This document shows, piece after piece, positions 28,510 to 36,487 of a DNA stretch of 64,000 nt; positions within the stretch are counted from its first letter, which is position 1, and every line of letters begins with the position of its first letter. Under the pieces are notes generated by a model. That model saw only the letters and a list, made by a program, of their open reading frames with translations, searched no databases and had not been told where the DNA came from. The stretch lies in contig CAWDUT010000003.1 in assembly GCA_963805525.1 (NCBI GenBank), forward strand, positions 54,287 through 118,286, read 5' to 3'. Source of the DNA: DASQFQ01 sp963805525. Lineage in GTDB: Bacteria; Actinomycetota; Thermoleophilia; Solirubrobacterales; Solirubrobacteraceae. The position numbers and the translations under genes are program-made.

Positions 28510-29471
28510 TGCGCTGACGGCTCGCCGGTGGCGAGCTCGTGGCGGATCTCGCCGAGCAGGCCGAAGCGCTCGGCCATGACGTCGTGCTGGTGGATCGACT
28601 CGAGGTTCTCCTGCCGCGCGGAGAGGAACGCGTCGTCGCCGAGGCCGGGGAACGTCGCGAGCACGCCGCCGATCATCTCGCGCACGCAGTCCTCGACGAA
28701 GCGCGGGCGGCGGTGCGCCTTCTCGACCACGGCGGCCTCGTCGGAGCGCTTCATCAGCTCGTAGATCTCCGACGACATCGAGGCCTCGACGATCTTGACC
28801 AGCTCGAGCGCGTCGATGTCCGTGTCGCAGCCCTCGGGGCAGCCGACCCGCAGCGTCCCGATCCCGCGCTGGTTGTGCGTGGCGACCGGCACGGCCTCGA
28901 AGACGCGCTCGATCTCGTCGTCCGAGAAGCCCTGCTCGACAAGCCGCTCGCGCGAGCTCTCCTGGATGAGCGTCTGCGCGCACGGGCAGGCGGTCATGCC
29001 GGTGGCGGTCACGCCGATCATGCGGCGCGTGCCGGTCGGGCCGGCGACGGCGGAACCGTGGAGCGTGTAGATCTCCTGCGTCTCGATCCCCGACACCGGC
29101 GCCGGCTTGTGCTCCGGGTAGCGCGCGTTGATCGTGACCTCGGCGGTGTGCGCGTCCTGCCGCTCGCGCACGCGCTCGGCGATCAGCTGGGCGAGCGTCT
29201 CGGCGCGGAACGCGCTCTCGCGCAGGATCACCTCGCCGATCGCCTCGTTCACGACCTCCTCGAAGCGCGACATGTGCGCGCCCTTCTGGCGCGGCCCCAG
29301 GTCGACGAAGCATTCGAGCTGCGCGGAGAACAGTTGCTCGCGCCCGTTGTGGCGCACGCGGATGACCTTCTCGACGGCCGTGACGCCGACGCGGGAGAGC
29401 GAGAGTTGCAGCGCCGGAAGCTGGCTCTGGACGTCCTCTACCGCGATCTCGGTGGTCCGATATTCGTCCAT
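28443..29471 (-). CDS. folE2: GTP cyclohydrolase FolE2/MptA family
   Basis: 342 residues. Type IB GTP cyclohydrolases convert GTP to 7,8-dihydroneopterin triphosphate for folate and use metals other than zinc. Family markers visible are QLECFVDLGPRQKGAHMSRFEE, the conserved Cys in GMTACPCAQ and THNQRGIGTLRVG. Length is slightly above the usual 260-310. In species with both FolE types this one is often induced by zinc limitation, but no Zur box could be recognised in the 237 bp upstream that it shares with rpoD. Confidence 0.92.
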   Translation of the reverse strand: MDEYRTTEIAVEDVQSQLPALQLSLSRVGVTAVEKVIRVRHNGREQLFSAQLECFVDLGPRQKGAHMSRFEEVVNEAIGEVILRESAFRAETLAQLIAERVRERQDAHTAEVTINARYPEHKPAPVSGIETQEIYTLHGSAVAGPTGTRRMIGVTATGMTACPCAQTLIQESSRERLVEQGFSDDEIERVFEAVPVATHNQRGIGTLRVGCPEGCDTDIDALELVKIVEASMSSEIYELMKRSDEAAVVEKAHRRPRFVEDCVREMIGGVLATFPGLGDDAFLSARQENLESIHQHDVMAERFGLLGEIRHELATGEPSAHHVSMREWLDGAGSGESTPRSR

Positions 29472-29708
29472 TCAGGCAAGGATAGATGCCCGTTTGCCCG
29501 CCCCTGCGCCCAAAAGGCGTCCCGGACCGCCCAAGGTTTTTCCAAGACGGCAGGCGAATTCCGTGCTACAAACCAGACAAGCGCACAGGGCACAGCCTCC
29601 GGCGGAGCACCGATTGAGGACTTTAATGCCCGGCCCAGAGCGGTTCAAACCGCGAAAGTGGAAAAAATTTCCACACCCACATAAGAAGGCAGGAGCCCTC
29701 ACCGTTGC
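29472..29708. promoter_or_regulatory. Divergent folE2/rpoD promoter region with inverted repeat
   Basis: This 237-bp spacer is clearly richer in A and T than its surroundings. At 29658-29674 lies a perfect inverted repeat with 7-bp arms, GTGGAAA and TTTCCAC, around AAA. It is followed by the AGGAG ribosome site at about 29690 and the rpoD ATG at 29709. TGCTACAAA at 29564-29572 could be an extended -10 for rpoD; no good -35 is seen. The inverted repeat lies in the rpoD leader and could be an operator or a small RNA hairpin. Confidence 0.45.
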
Positions 29709-30905
29709 ATGAAGCAACACAAGAGGGTTCGACAAGCATTCGTCTCGGAAGATGAGGGTTTGGCAACAAAGACCGATGCACTGCTGGCGGGCGACGCGTC
29801 TATCACGGAGATCGACGAGCTGCGTCCGCTTATCGCCGAAGGTCAGGAGCGAGGCTTCCTGACGTTCGAGCAGATCGCCACCGCGCTCGAAGAGGTGGAG
29901 GTCTCCAAGGAACAGGTCACGGAGCTGCACGCGTACCTGGAAGGCGAGGGGATCGACGTCGTCGGCGCGGACGGCAAGCTCGCCACGTCGGAAGGTGGTC
30001 GCTTCGAGCCGGCAGGAGGCCGGCAGGAGGCGAAGACCCCCGATGCCCCGCGCAAGCCGGAGATCGACCTCACGGTCGAGCCGTCTCTGGACTCGCTACG
30101 CCTCTACCTGCGGTCGATCGGCCGCGTACAGCTGCTCACCGCCGAGCGCGAGGTCGCTCTCGCGCAGCGGATCGAGCGCGGCGACCTGGTCGCCAAGCAG
30201 GAGATGGTGGAGGCCAACCTGCGCCTCGTCGTCTCCATCGCCAAGGGCTACCTGGGCCGTGGCCTGTCGTTCCTGGACCTGATCCAGGAGGGCTCGCTGG
30301 GCCTCATCCGCGCGGTCGAGAAGTTCGACTACCGCCGGGGCTACAAGTTCTCGACCTACGCGACGTGGTGGATCCGCCAGGCGGTCACCCGCGCGATCGC
30401 GGACAAGGGGCGGACGATCCGCATCCCGGTCCACATGGTCGAGAAGCTCAACAAGGTCGTGCACGTCGAGCGCCAGCTGGTCCAGGAGCTCGGTCGCGAG
30501 CCCTCCCCGGAGGAGATCGCGCGCCAGCTCGAGTGCACCTCGCGCGAGGTCCGCGAGATCCTGCGCATGGCGCAGCAGCCCGTCTCCCTCGAGAAGCCGA
30601 TCGGCGAGGAGGAGGAGTCGGAGCTGGGCGACTTCGTCGAGGACGAGTCGGCCGAGTCCCCGTTCGAGACCGCCTCGACGAACCTCCGCAAGGAGAACGT
30701 CCGCAGGGCCCTCGACGCGCTGCCCCAGCGAGAGCGCGAGGTGATCGAGATGCGCTTCGGCCTCACGGGCGCCCGCCCGTACACGCTCGAGGAGGTGGGC
30801 CGCGCGTTCAACGTCACGCGCGAGCGCATCCGCCAGATCGAGAACCACACCCTGAAGAAGCTCGAGTCGCTCCCCGAGGCCCAGCGCCTCCGCGACGCGG
30901 GCTAG
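29709..30905 (+). CDS. rpoD: Primary RNA polymerase sigma factor (sigma-70, RpoD/SigA type)
   Basis: 398 residues. Region 1.2 starts at SLRLYLRSIGRVQLLTAERE (about 110); region 2 includes RLVVSIAKGYLGRGLSFLDL and WWIRQAVTRAIADKGRTIR (2.3-2.4); region 3 has RQLECTSREVREILRMAQQ; region 4.2 has YTLEEVGRAFNVTRERIRQIE, the -35 recognition helix. All are complete, so this is a group 1 sigma. The N-terminal 100 residues include an acidic 1.1-like region without the long Lys-rich extension of many actinobacterial SigA proteins. A GC-rich hairpin follows the stop. Confidence 0.95.
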   Translation: MKQHKRVRQAFVSEDEGLATKTDALLAGDASITEIDELRPLIAEGQERGFLTFEQIATALEEVEVSKEQVTELHAYLEGEGIDVVGADGKLATSEGGRFEPAGGRQEAKTPDAPRKPEIDLTVEPSLDSLRLYLRSIGRVQLLTAEREVALAQRIERGDLVAKQEMVEANLRLVVSIAKGYLGRGLSFLDLIQEGSLGLIRAVEKFDYRRGYKFSTYATWWIRQAVTRAIADKGRTIRIPVHMVEKLNKVVHVERQLVQELGREPSPEEIARQLECTSREVREILRMAQQPVSLEKPIGEEEESELGDFVEDESAESPFETASTNLRKENVRRALDALPQREREVIEMRFGLTGARPYTLEEVGRAFNVTRERIRQIENHTLKKLESLPEAQRLRDAG

Positions 30906-30918
30906 CCGGCTGCGATCC

Positions 30919-30943
30919 GCCGGGGCCGCCGAGCGGCCCCGGC
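30919..30943. terminator. GC-rich hairpin between convergent genes
   Basis: A perfect 10-bp stem, GCCGGGGCCG and CGGCCCCGGC, with a 5-base loop sits between the rpoD stop (30905) and the stop of the convergent gene (30948). There is no T-run on either side. Its position makes it a likely bidirectional terminator of the T-less type seen in high-GC actinobacteria. Confidence 0.6.
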
Positions 30944-30947
30944 GCGA

Positions 30948-31733
30948 TCAGAACTGCATCGACTTGCTGCACATGTGCTGCAGCACGTCGTCCGAGTAGT
31001 GATCGCGGCCCTTGCCGAAGTTGAGGTAGTTGCCCTTCTCGGTCGGGTGGCGGTACTGCGGCCAGTCGGCGTGGTGGCCGATCTCGTGCGCGAGCACCTG
31101 GCCGAGCTCGTCCTCGGGCGCGAACGTGTCGACCACGATCAGGCGCTTGAGGTTCTTCAGCGTGCCGCAGTGCTTGCCGAGGTTCGGCATGTAACAGGCG
31201 ACCGCGCCGCCGTTGCAGATCTCGCCGCTGAACGGGGCGACGAGCACGACCACGCCGGAGACCGTCCGCTGGTTCTCGAGCGCGCCCATCACCTGGCAGA
31301 GGTGCGCCTCGGTGCGGATCATCCGCTCCTCGTTGGGCTCGCCGTGGTGGGTGGTGAGGTCGGTGTCGAACAGCTCGACGAACGGCTTGCGCACGAGCTC
31401 GAGCGAGATGTTCTGCTTCGTCAGCGCCGCGGCGGAGCCCTCGATGATCTTCTTTGCGACCGCGGTCTCCTTCTCGGCCGTCGGGTGGAACACGACGCCG
31501 GTGATCGAGCGCGACGGCTCGCAGCGCCCGCCCACCGCGGTGCTCTTCCGGGCGAGCACGGCGCGGTGCAGCGCGCTCCCGCCGGCGCGCAGGAGCTCCG
31601 CGTCGCCCGCGCGCCGCCGCACGCCGACCGGCGGCGCGGGCCGGAGCAGGGTGAGCGAGTCGCGGGCGGCCGCCGCAGGCCGGGGCGCGGCGACGGCGGG
31701 CGCGCGCTCCTCGGCGTGGACGGCGACCTGCAT
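30948..31733 (-). CDS. Protein of unknown function with an HExxH zinc-protease motif
   Basis: 261 residues. The motif HEIGHHADW (about residue 216) matches the zincin metallopeptidase signature, with PQYRHPTEKG downstream where a third ligand could lie. The first 70 residues are rich in Ala, Arg and Pro, with no signal peptide or membrane segment. Several Cys residues (in GEICNGGAVACYMP and GKHCGT) may form disulfides. I do not recognise a family. It could be an effector-like or secreted protease using a non-classical route; that is speculation. It stands alone between rpoD and tRNA-Tyr. Confidence 0.65.
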   Translation of the reverse strand: MQVAVHAEERAPAVAAPRPAAAARDSLTLLRPAPPVGVRRRAGDAELLRAGGSALHRAVLARKSTAVGGRCEPSRSITGVVFHPTAEKETAVAKKIIEGSAAALTKQNISLELVRKPFVELFDTDLTTHHGEPNEERMIRTEAHLCQVMGALENQRTVSGVVVLVAPFSGEICNGGAVACYMPNLGKHCGTLKNLKRLIVVDTFAPEDELGQVLAHEIGHHADWPQYRHPTEKGNYLNFGKGRDHYSDDVLQHMCSKSMQF

Positions 31734-31771
31734 CGCCGCCGATCCTAACCTCGCTGAGACCCCCTGGTGGC

Positions 31772-31777
31772 TACAAT
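31772..31777 (+). promoter_or_regulatory. Candidate -10 element for tRNA-Tyr
   Basis: TACAAT lies 13 bp before the mature tRNA start, in an otherwise GC-rich 57-bp spacer. It is one base from the consensus TATAAT. No convincing -35 is seen about 17 bp upstream. Confidence 0.5.
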
Positions 31778-31790
31778 CTCGACCGCTTCG

Positions 31791-31872
<82 letters not shown>

Positions 31873-31873
31873 C

Positions 31874-32773
31874 TCACGCCGCGGCCGGCGTAGCGCCCGC
31901 GACCCGCCCGCGCAGCGCGAACAGCTCGCGCGCCTCGTCCGGCGTCGCCGGCCGGCGGTCGAGCTCGTTGGCGATCCGCACGGTGCGCTCGACCAGCTGC
32001 GCGTTGTCGACCACCGGCTCGCCGCGGCGGTAGAGGACGTTGTCCTCCATCCCCACGCGCACGTTGAGGCCCATCGCGATCCCGATCGTGGTCAGCGGCA
32101 GCTGGGTCGGGCCCATGCTCGTGACCGTCACGCGCAGGTCGCCGGGATCGACGGAGAGGTCGCGCAGGCGGTCGACGCCGTCGAGCAGGTTGCGCGGCGT
32201 CCCGCGATCGCCGCCCTGCGTCGGCGTGTGCAGCACGAAGTTGATGGCGTACGGTGGCTCGAGGATCTCCAGCGACAGCAGATGCTCGACCTCCTCGAGC
32301 ATCGCCAGGCTGTAGACCTCGAGCTCCGGCCGTACGCCGTGGTCCCGGATCTCGCTCGCGAAGCGTTCGATGTCATCCCGGTGATTCGGGAAGAAGACCT
32401 GCTCGCCGCGGATGAAGAAGTTGAGCAGGCCCATGTTGAGCGAGCACATCTCCGGCGCGAGCCGGACGGTCGTGATCCGCTCCTCGACCGACAGCCGCGG
32501 CGAGCCGCCGGTCGTGAGCTGGACGACCGCGTCGGTCTCCGCGCACAGCCGCTCGTGCAGCTCGGAGTAGATCTCCGCGTCCATCGTGTTCGACCCGTCC
32601 GGGTTCCGAGCGTGGACGTGCAGGACCGCCGCCCCTGCACGCCACGCGTCGATGCCCTGCTCGACGATCTCGTCGGGCTGCTCGGGCAGCGCCTCGTTGG
32701 CTTCCTTGCCGTGGATGCCCCCGGTCAGGGCACAGGTGATGACGACCGGATCGGTGGTCGGCTTCCAGCTCAT
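31874..32773 (-). CDS. Beta-keto acid cleavage enzyme (BKACE, DUF849)
   Basis: 299 residues. BKACE proteins use zinc to condense a beta-keto acid with acetyl-CoA, releasing acetoacetate and a new acyl-CoA; the first known member acts on 3-keto-5-aminohexanoate in lysine fermentation. The zinc motif HVHARNPDG (His52, His54), the VVQLTTGGSPR segment and the C-terminal GMEDNVLYRRGEP are family hallmarks. It overlaps the MHS transporter gene by 4 bp, and a 3-hydroxyacyl-CoA-dehydrogenase-like gene follows in the same direction. Dehydrocarnitine is one possible substrate, because carnitine dehydrogenases belong to that dehydrogenase family; this is inference. Confidence 0.92.
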   Translation of the reverse strand: MSWKPTTDPVVITCALTGGIHGKEANEALPEQPDEIVEQGIDAWRAGAAVLHVHARNPDGSNTMDAEIYSELHERLCAETDAVVQLTTGGSPRLSVEERITTVRLAPEMCSLNMGLLNFFIRGEQVFFPNHRDDIERFASEIRDHGVRPELEVYSLAMLEEVEHLLSLEILEPPYAINFVLHTPTQGGDRGTPRNLLDGVDRLRDLSVDPGDLRVTVTSMGPTQLPLTTIGIAMGLNVRVGMEDNVLYRRGEPVVDNAQLVERTVRIANELDRRPATPDEARELFALRGRVAGATPAAA

Positions 32774-34149
32774 GCTCCGACGGTCTCGCGCTCCTCGGCC
32801 GGCTTGCGGACGAAGCGATCGGTCGACTCACGCGTCGGCTGGCCCATGAAGTCCTCCTGGTACGTCTCGGGCGAGAAGTACGCGGCCACCGCCGACACCG
32901 AGCACATGACCGTGAAGTACGCGGTCACGAGCCAGATGCCGCTCACGTCGAGCAGCGCGGTCGCGATCAGCGGTGCGAAGGCGCCGGCGAAGACGCCGCC
33001 GAGCTGCGCGCTGATCGAGATGCCGCTGTAGCGGATCCGCGTCGGGAACATCTCGGAGAAGTACGCGGACTCCGTCGCGTACTGCATGTCGTGCGGGATG
33101 TTCATCACGAGCACGAACGCGAGGATGATGATCACGGCCGACCCGGTGTGGAGTAGCGGGAAGAACGCGATCGCGCACACGATCGAGCCGAGCGCGCCCC
33201 ACAGGAACACCGGCCGGCGCCCGATGCGATCGGTCAGCGCGCCGTAGAACGGGATCACGAAGCAGGAGATCGTCGCGCAGATCACGATCGCCGCCAGCAG
33301 CACGTTGCGGTCGATCTTCAGCGTGTCCTCGCCGTAGGCCAGCGAGAACGTGATCAGCATGTAGAAGGTGATGTTCTCGGAGAAGCGCATGCCGATGGCG
33401 CGCAGCATGTTCTTCGGGTGCTCCTTGATGACCTCGACGGCGGGCGCTTTCTCGCGCTCGTGCTTCTGCTGCAGCTCGGTGAACGCCGGGGTCTCCTCGA
33501 TCTTCAGGCGGATGTAGAGGCCGACCGCGACGAGCAGACCGGACGCGAAGAACGGCACGCGCCAGCCCCAGCTCTCGAACGCCGAGTCGCTCAGCGACGT
33601 CGACATGATCCAGATGATCGAAGTCGAGATCGCGAGGCCGCCGGCGAAGCCGATCTGCGGCCACGAGCCGAAGAAGCCACGCTTGCCCTTGGGTGCGTAC
33701 TCGGTGACCATCAGCACCGCGCCGCCCCACTCCCCGCCGAGCGCGGCGCCCTGGATCAGGCGCAGGGCGACCAGCAGGATCGGGGCCCAGATGCCGATCG
33801 AGTTGTAGCCCGGCAGTGCGCCGATCAGCATCGTCGCGACGCCCATGATCACGAGCGCGAGTACGAGCATCTTCTTGCGGCCGATCTTGTCGCCGTAGTG
33901 GCCGAAGATCGCGCCGCCGACAGGACGGGCGAGGAAGCCGACGCCGAACGTCGCGAACGAGGCGAGCGTCGCCACGAGCGGAGTCGCGTCGGGGAAGAAC
34001 AGCTTGTCGAAGACGAGCGCGGCGACGGTGCCGTAGAGCACGAAGTCGTAGGCCTCGATGATCGTCCCGATGGTGCTCGCGATCGCGAGCTTCGCTACCG
34101 GGATCTCCTTGCCCGCGTCTTCACGCGTGACCGTGGCTGAGTCCGTCAT
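32770..34149 (-). CDS. MFS metabolite:proton symporter (MHS family)
   Basis: 459 residues with twelve membrane segments. The family motif AGKEIPVAKLAIASTIGTIIEAYDF at the start is recognised in shorter pieces (IGTIIEAYDFVLYG), followed by GFLARPVGGAIFGHYGDKIGRKK, the MFS loop 2-3 motif, and the RLIQGAALGGEWGGAVLM helix. MHS porters import osmolytes, dicarboxylates or aromatic acids (ProP, ShiA, KgtP). Coupled to the BKACE gene, it probably imports the substrate of that pathway. Confidence 0.93.
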   Translation of the reverse strand: MTDSATVTREDAGKEIPVAKLAIASTIGTIIEAYDFVLYGTVAALVFDKLFFPDATPLVATLASFATFGVGFLARPVGGAIFGHYGDKIGRKKMLVLALVIMGVATMLIGALPGYNSIGIWAPILLVALRLIQGAALGGEWGGAVLMVTEYAPKGKRGFFGSWPQIGFAGGLAISTSIIWIMSTSLSDSAFESWGWRVPFFASGLLVAVGLYIRLKIEETPAFTELQQKHEREKAPAVEVIKEHPKNMLRAIGMRFSENITFYMLITFSLAYGEDTLKIDRNVLLAAIVICATISCFVIPFYGALTDRIGRRPVFLWGALGSIVCAIAFFPLLHTGSAVIIILAFVLVMNIPHDMQYATESAYFSEMFPTRIRYSGISISAQLGGVFAGAFAPLIATALLDVSGIWLVTAYFTVMCSVSAVAAYFSPETYQEDFMGQPTRESTDRFVRKPAEERETVGA

Positions 34150-34212
34150 ACGACTGCTCCCCCCGTCAATTTGTGCTGCTCCCTACAAGAACGGTCCCCG
34201 GTGGGTCGGTGA

Positions 34213-34730
34213 TCACAAACGTTCGAGTTCGTTCAGCGCGTCGGGTGAAGGTGCTCGTTCGCCCCGTTCAGAGGCGCGGATGAGCGCTGTCACGCGCTCG
34301 TGCAGCGGGGTCGGAATGCCTTGTTCCCCGCCCTTCTCGACAACCGCGCCGTCCCCCTCTGCGAGCGCCTTTGCCTCGACGCCGAGCACCATGCCGGGGT
34401 GGAGGCCCTGCGCGATTCCGACCTCGTATCCCTCGCGCCACATGCGCAGCGCGACGGCCTTGCCCGCGGGGTTGGCGACCACCTCGGCGTAGGTCTGGCC
34501 GGCGACCGCGCCGAGGCCGCTGAACACGCTGTTGACGAGCAGCTTCGCCCAGATCGTCGAGCGGATGTCGTCGGTGATCTTGCGCTCCGCCGCCGGCGAC
34601 AGCACCTGCGCCAGCCGCTCCTGCACGAGCCCGTTGCCGAGGCTGACGAACGCACCGCGCCGGTGAGCTTCGCGGCGGTGACGCCGCCGATCGCGCCGCC
34701 GCCGACCACGAGCACGGACGCGTCGATCAT
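34213..34730 (-). pseudogene. Ketopantoate reductase-like gene with internal deletions and frameshift
   Basis: ATG 34730 (overlapping the upstream gene's stop) starts IDASVLVVGGGAIGGVTAAKLTG, the NAD(P)-binding start of the ApbA/PanE family. After only about 24 codons the sequence jumps, in another frame, to FVSLGNGLVQERLAQVLSP, which normally lies near residue 100. It then goes directly to AAERKITDDIRSTIWAKLLVN, normally some 50 residues later. The C-terminal domain is complete and ends at 34213. Two internal deletions and one frame change leave no full nucleotide-binding domain. Confidence 0.8.
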
Positions 34731-35638
34731 TCCGCGAGCAGCCTCGCCAGCGCCGCGTAGCGGCGGTCGCGCTCGAGCAGGAGCCGGTCGCGCTCCTCGT
34801 CGGTGTACTCCTCGAAGCCGGCGCCTGCCTTCGCGCCGACGCGGCCGGCCTCCACGAGCGCCACGAGCTCCTCTGGCGGCGCGAACTCCGGCCCGACGTC
34901 GCGCTCCAGCGTCTTGTAGACGCCGACGTAGGTGTCCAGCCCCGCCATGTCGGCGATCTGGAACGGGCCGAAGAACGGGAGCCGGAAGCCGAACGTGCTG
35001 CGGACGATCGTGTCGAGGTCCTCGCGCGTCGTCTGCCCCTCGGCGACGATCGCCAGCGCCTCGCGTAGCAGCGCCATCTGCAGGCGGTTGGAGACGAAAC
35101 CGGCGCGGTCGGCGACCTCGGCGGGCTGCTTGCCGACGTCGCGCAGCAGCGTGATCACGCGCGTCACGACCTCCTCGTCCGTCGTGGGTCCGCGGATCAC
35201 CTCGATGCCCGGCGTCCACTCCGGCGGGTTGAACCAGTGCACGCCGAGGAAGCGCTCGGGGCGCTGCACGGAGTCGGCAAGGCCCGCGATCGGCAGCGAC
35301 GAGGTGTTGGTGGCGATGATGCCCTCGGTCGCTCGTGACGCGCGCGCCAGGATCTCGGCCTTCAGCTCCGGGTCCTCGGGGACGGCCTCGATCACCAGGT
35401 CGGCGCCGTCGACCGCGGCCTCGACGTCGCTCGCCGCCGCTACCTCCGCACGCAGCGCCTCCTCGCCCAGCAGGCCGGCCTCCACGTGACCCGCCGTCCG
35501 CTGCCGCAGGCGCTCGAGCGCCTGCGCCGTCAGCTCGGGCGAAGCGTCGGCCAATCGCACCGTGTGGCCGGCGCCCGCGAAGTGGCCGGCGATCCCGCCG
35601 CCCATCGTCCCGCCTCCCAGCACCGCAACCGTCTCCAT
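34727..35638 (-). CDS. 3-hydroxyacyl-CoA dehydrogenase family protein
   Basis: 303 residues from ATG 35638. The Rossmann motif VAVLGGGTMGGGIAGHFAGAG starts the NAD-binding domain (seen in short form GGGTMGGGIA). IATNTSSLPIAGLA and FLGVHWFNPP carry the catalytic Ser and His region. GFRLPFFGPFQIADMAGLDT begins the C-terminal helical domain. Family members include 3-hydroxybutyryl-CoA dehydrogenase and L-carnitine dehydrogenase. With the BKACE and MHS genes in the same direction, the latter is plausible but unproven. Confidence 0.88.
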   Translation of the reverse strand: METVAVLGGGTMGGGIAGHFAGAGHTVRLADASPELTAQALERLRQRTAGHVEAGLLGEEALRAEVAAASDVEAAVDGADLVIEAVPEDPELKAEILARASRATEGIIATNTSSLPIAGLADSVQRPERFLGVHWFNPPEWTPGIEVIRGPTTDEEVVTRVITLLRDVGKQPAEVADRAGFVSNRLQMALLREALAIVAEGQTTREDLDTIVRSTFGFRLPFFGPFQIADMAGLDTYVGVYKTLERDVGPEFAPPEELVALVEAGRVGAKAGAGFEEYTDEERDRLLLERDRRYAALARLLAE

Positions 35639-35674
35639 GCCGGGATGCGTACCCCGCCGCGCTAGCGTGGAGAC

Positions 35675-36487
35675 ATGCCGCGGCTCCGGGTCTCGCTCGC
35701 GCTCGCGCTGCTCGTCGCGGTCACGTCGGTCGTGCTCAGCTGCGGCGAGCCGCCGTCGGCCGCGCCGCGTGCGGGCTCGATCGTGTGGGCGGTCGGCGAC
35801 GGCGGCAACGGCAGCGACGAGGCGCGCACGCTCGAGGGCGTGATCGCCCGCGACAACCCGCGCCGCGTGCTCTACCTCGGCGACGTCTACGAGCACGGCA
35901 CGGCGACCGACTTCCGCGAGCGCTTCGAGACGGTCTACGGCCCGCTGAAGGCGCGCATGGAGCCCACGCCCGGCAACCACGACTGGCCGAACCACGCGAC
36001 CGGCTACGACCCGTACTGGCACAAGCCGCACCACTACGCATTGAGCGTCGCCGGATGGCGGATCATCAGCATCAACAGCGAGACGCCGAACGCCGCCGCG
36101 CAGCTGCGCTATCTCCGCCGCCAGGTGAAGGGCCGCCGCTGCACGATCGTCTTCATGCACCGGCCGCGCTTCAACGCGGGCGCGCACCACGACCAGGAGC
36201 GCGACGTCGAGAAGCTCTGGCTGGCTCTGCGCGGCCGCGCCCGGCTCCTGCTCTCCGGCCACGACCACAACCTCCAGCGCTTCAAGCGCATCGACGGCAC
36301 GACGCAGTTCGTGATCGGCGCCGGCGGCCGCGAGCGCTACGCGGTCAACGGCGCCGACCTCCGGCTCGCGTACTCGAACGACCGGGCGGACGGCGCGCTG
36401 CGGATGCAGCTGCGGCCTGGAGTCGCGCAGCTTCGCATCGTCCGGGCCGACGGCCACATCCTGGACCGCTCAACGGCCCGCTGTTAG
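35675..36487 (+). CDS. Secreted metallophosphoesterase (calcineurin-like lipoprotein)
   Basis: 270 residues. A signal peptide ends in the lipobox VLSC (Cys23). Metal-binding motifs of calcineurin-like phosphoesterases are visible: VWAVGDGG, LYLGDVYEHG, PGNHDW, FMHRPRF and LSGHDHN. It resembles purple-acid-phosphatase-type single-domain proteins. The gene is divergent from the dehydrogenase at 35638, with 36 bp between, and overlaps the convergent alcohol dehydrogenase by 4 bp. Confidence 0.88.
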   Translation: MPRLRVSLALALLVAVTSVVLSCGEPPSAAPRAGSIVWAVGDGGNGSDEARTLEGVIARDNPRRVLYLGDVYEHGTATDFRERFETVYGPLKARMEPTPGNHDWPNHATGYDPYWHKPHHYALSVAGWRIISINSETPNAAAQLRYLRRQVKGRRCTIVFMHRPRFNAGAHHDQERDVEKLWLALRGRARLLLSGHDHNLQRFKRIDGTTQFVIGAGGRERYAVNGADLRLAYSNDRADGALRMQLRPGVAQLRIVRADGHILDRSTARC

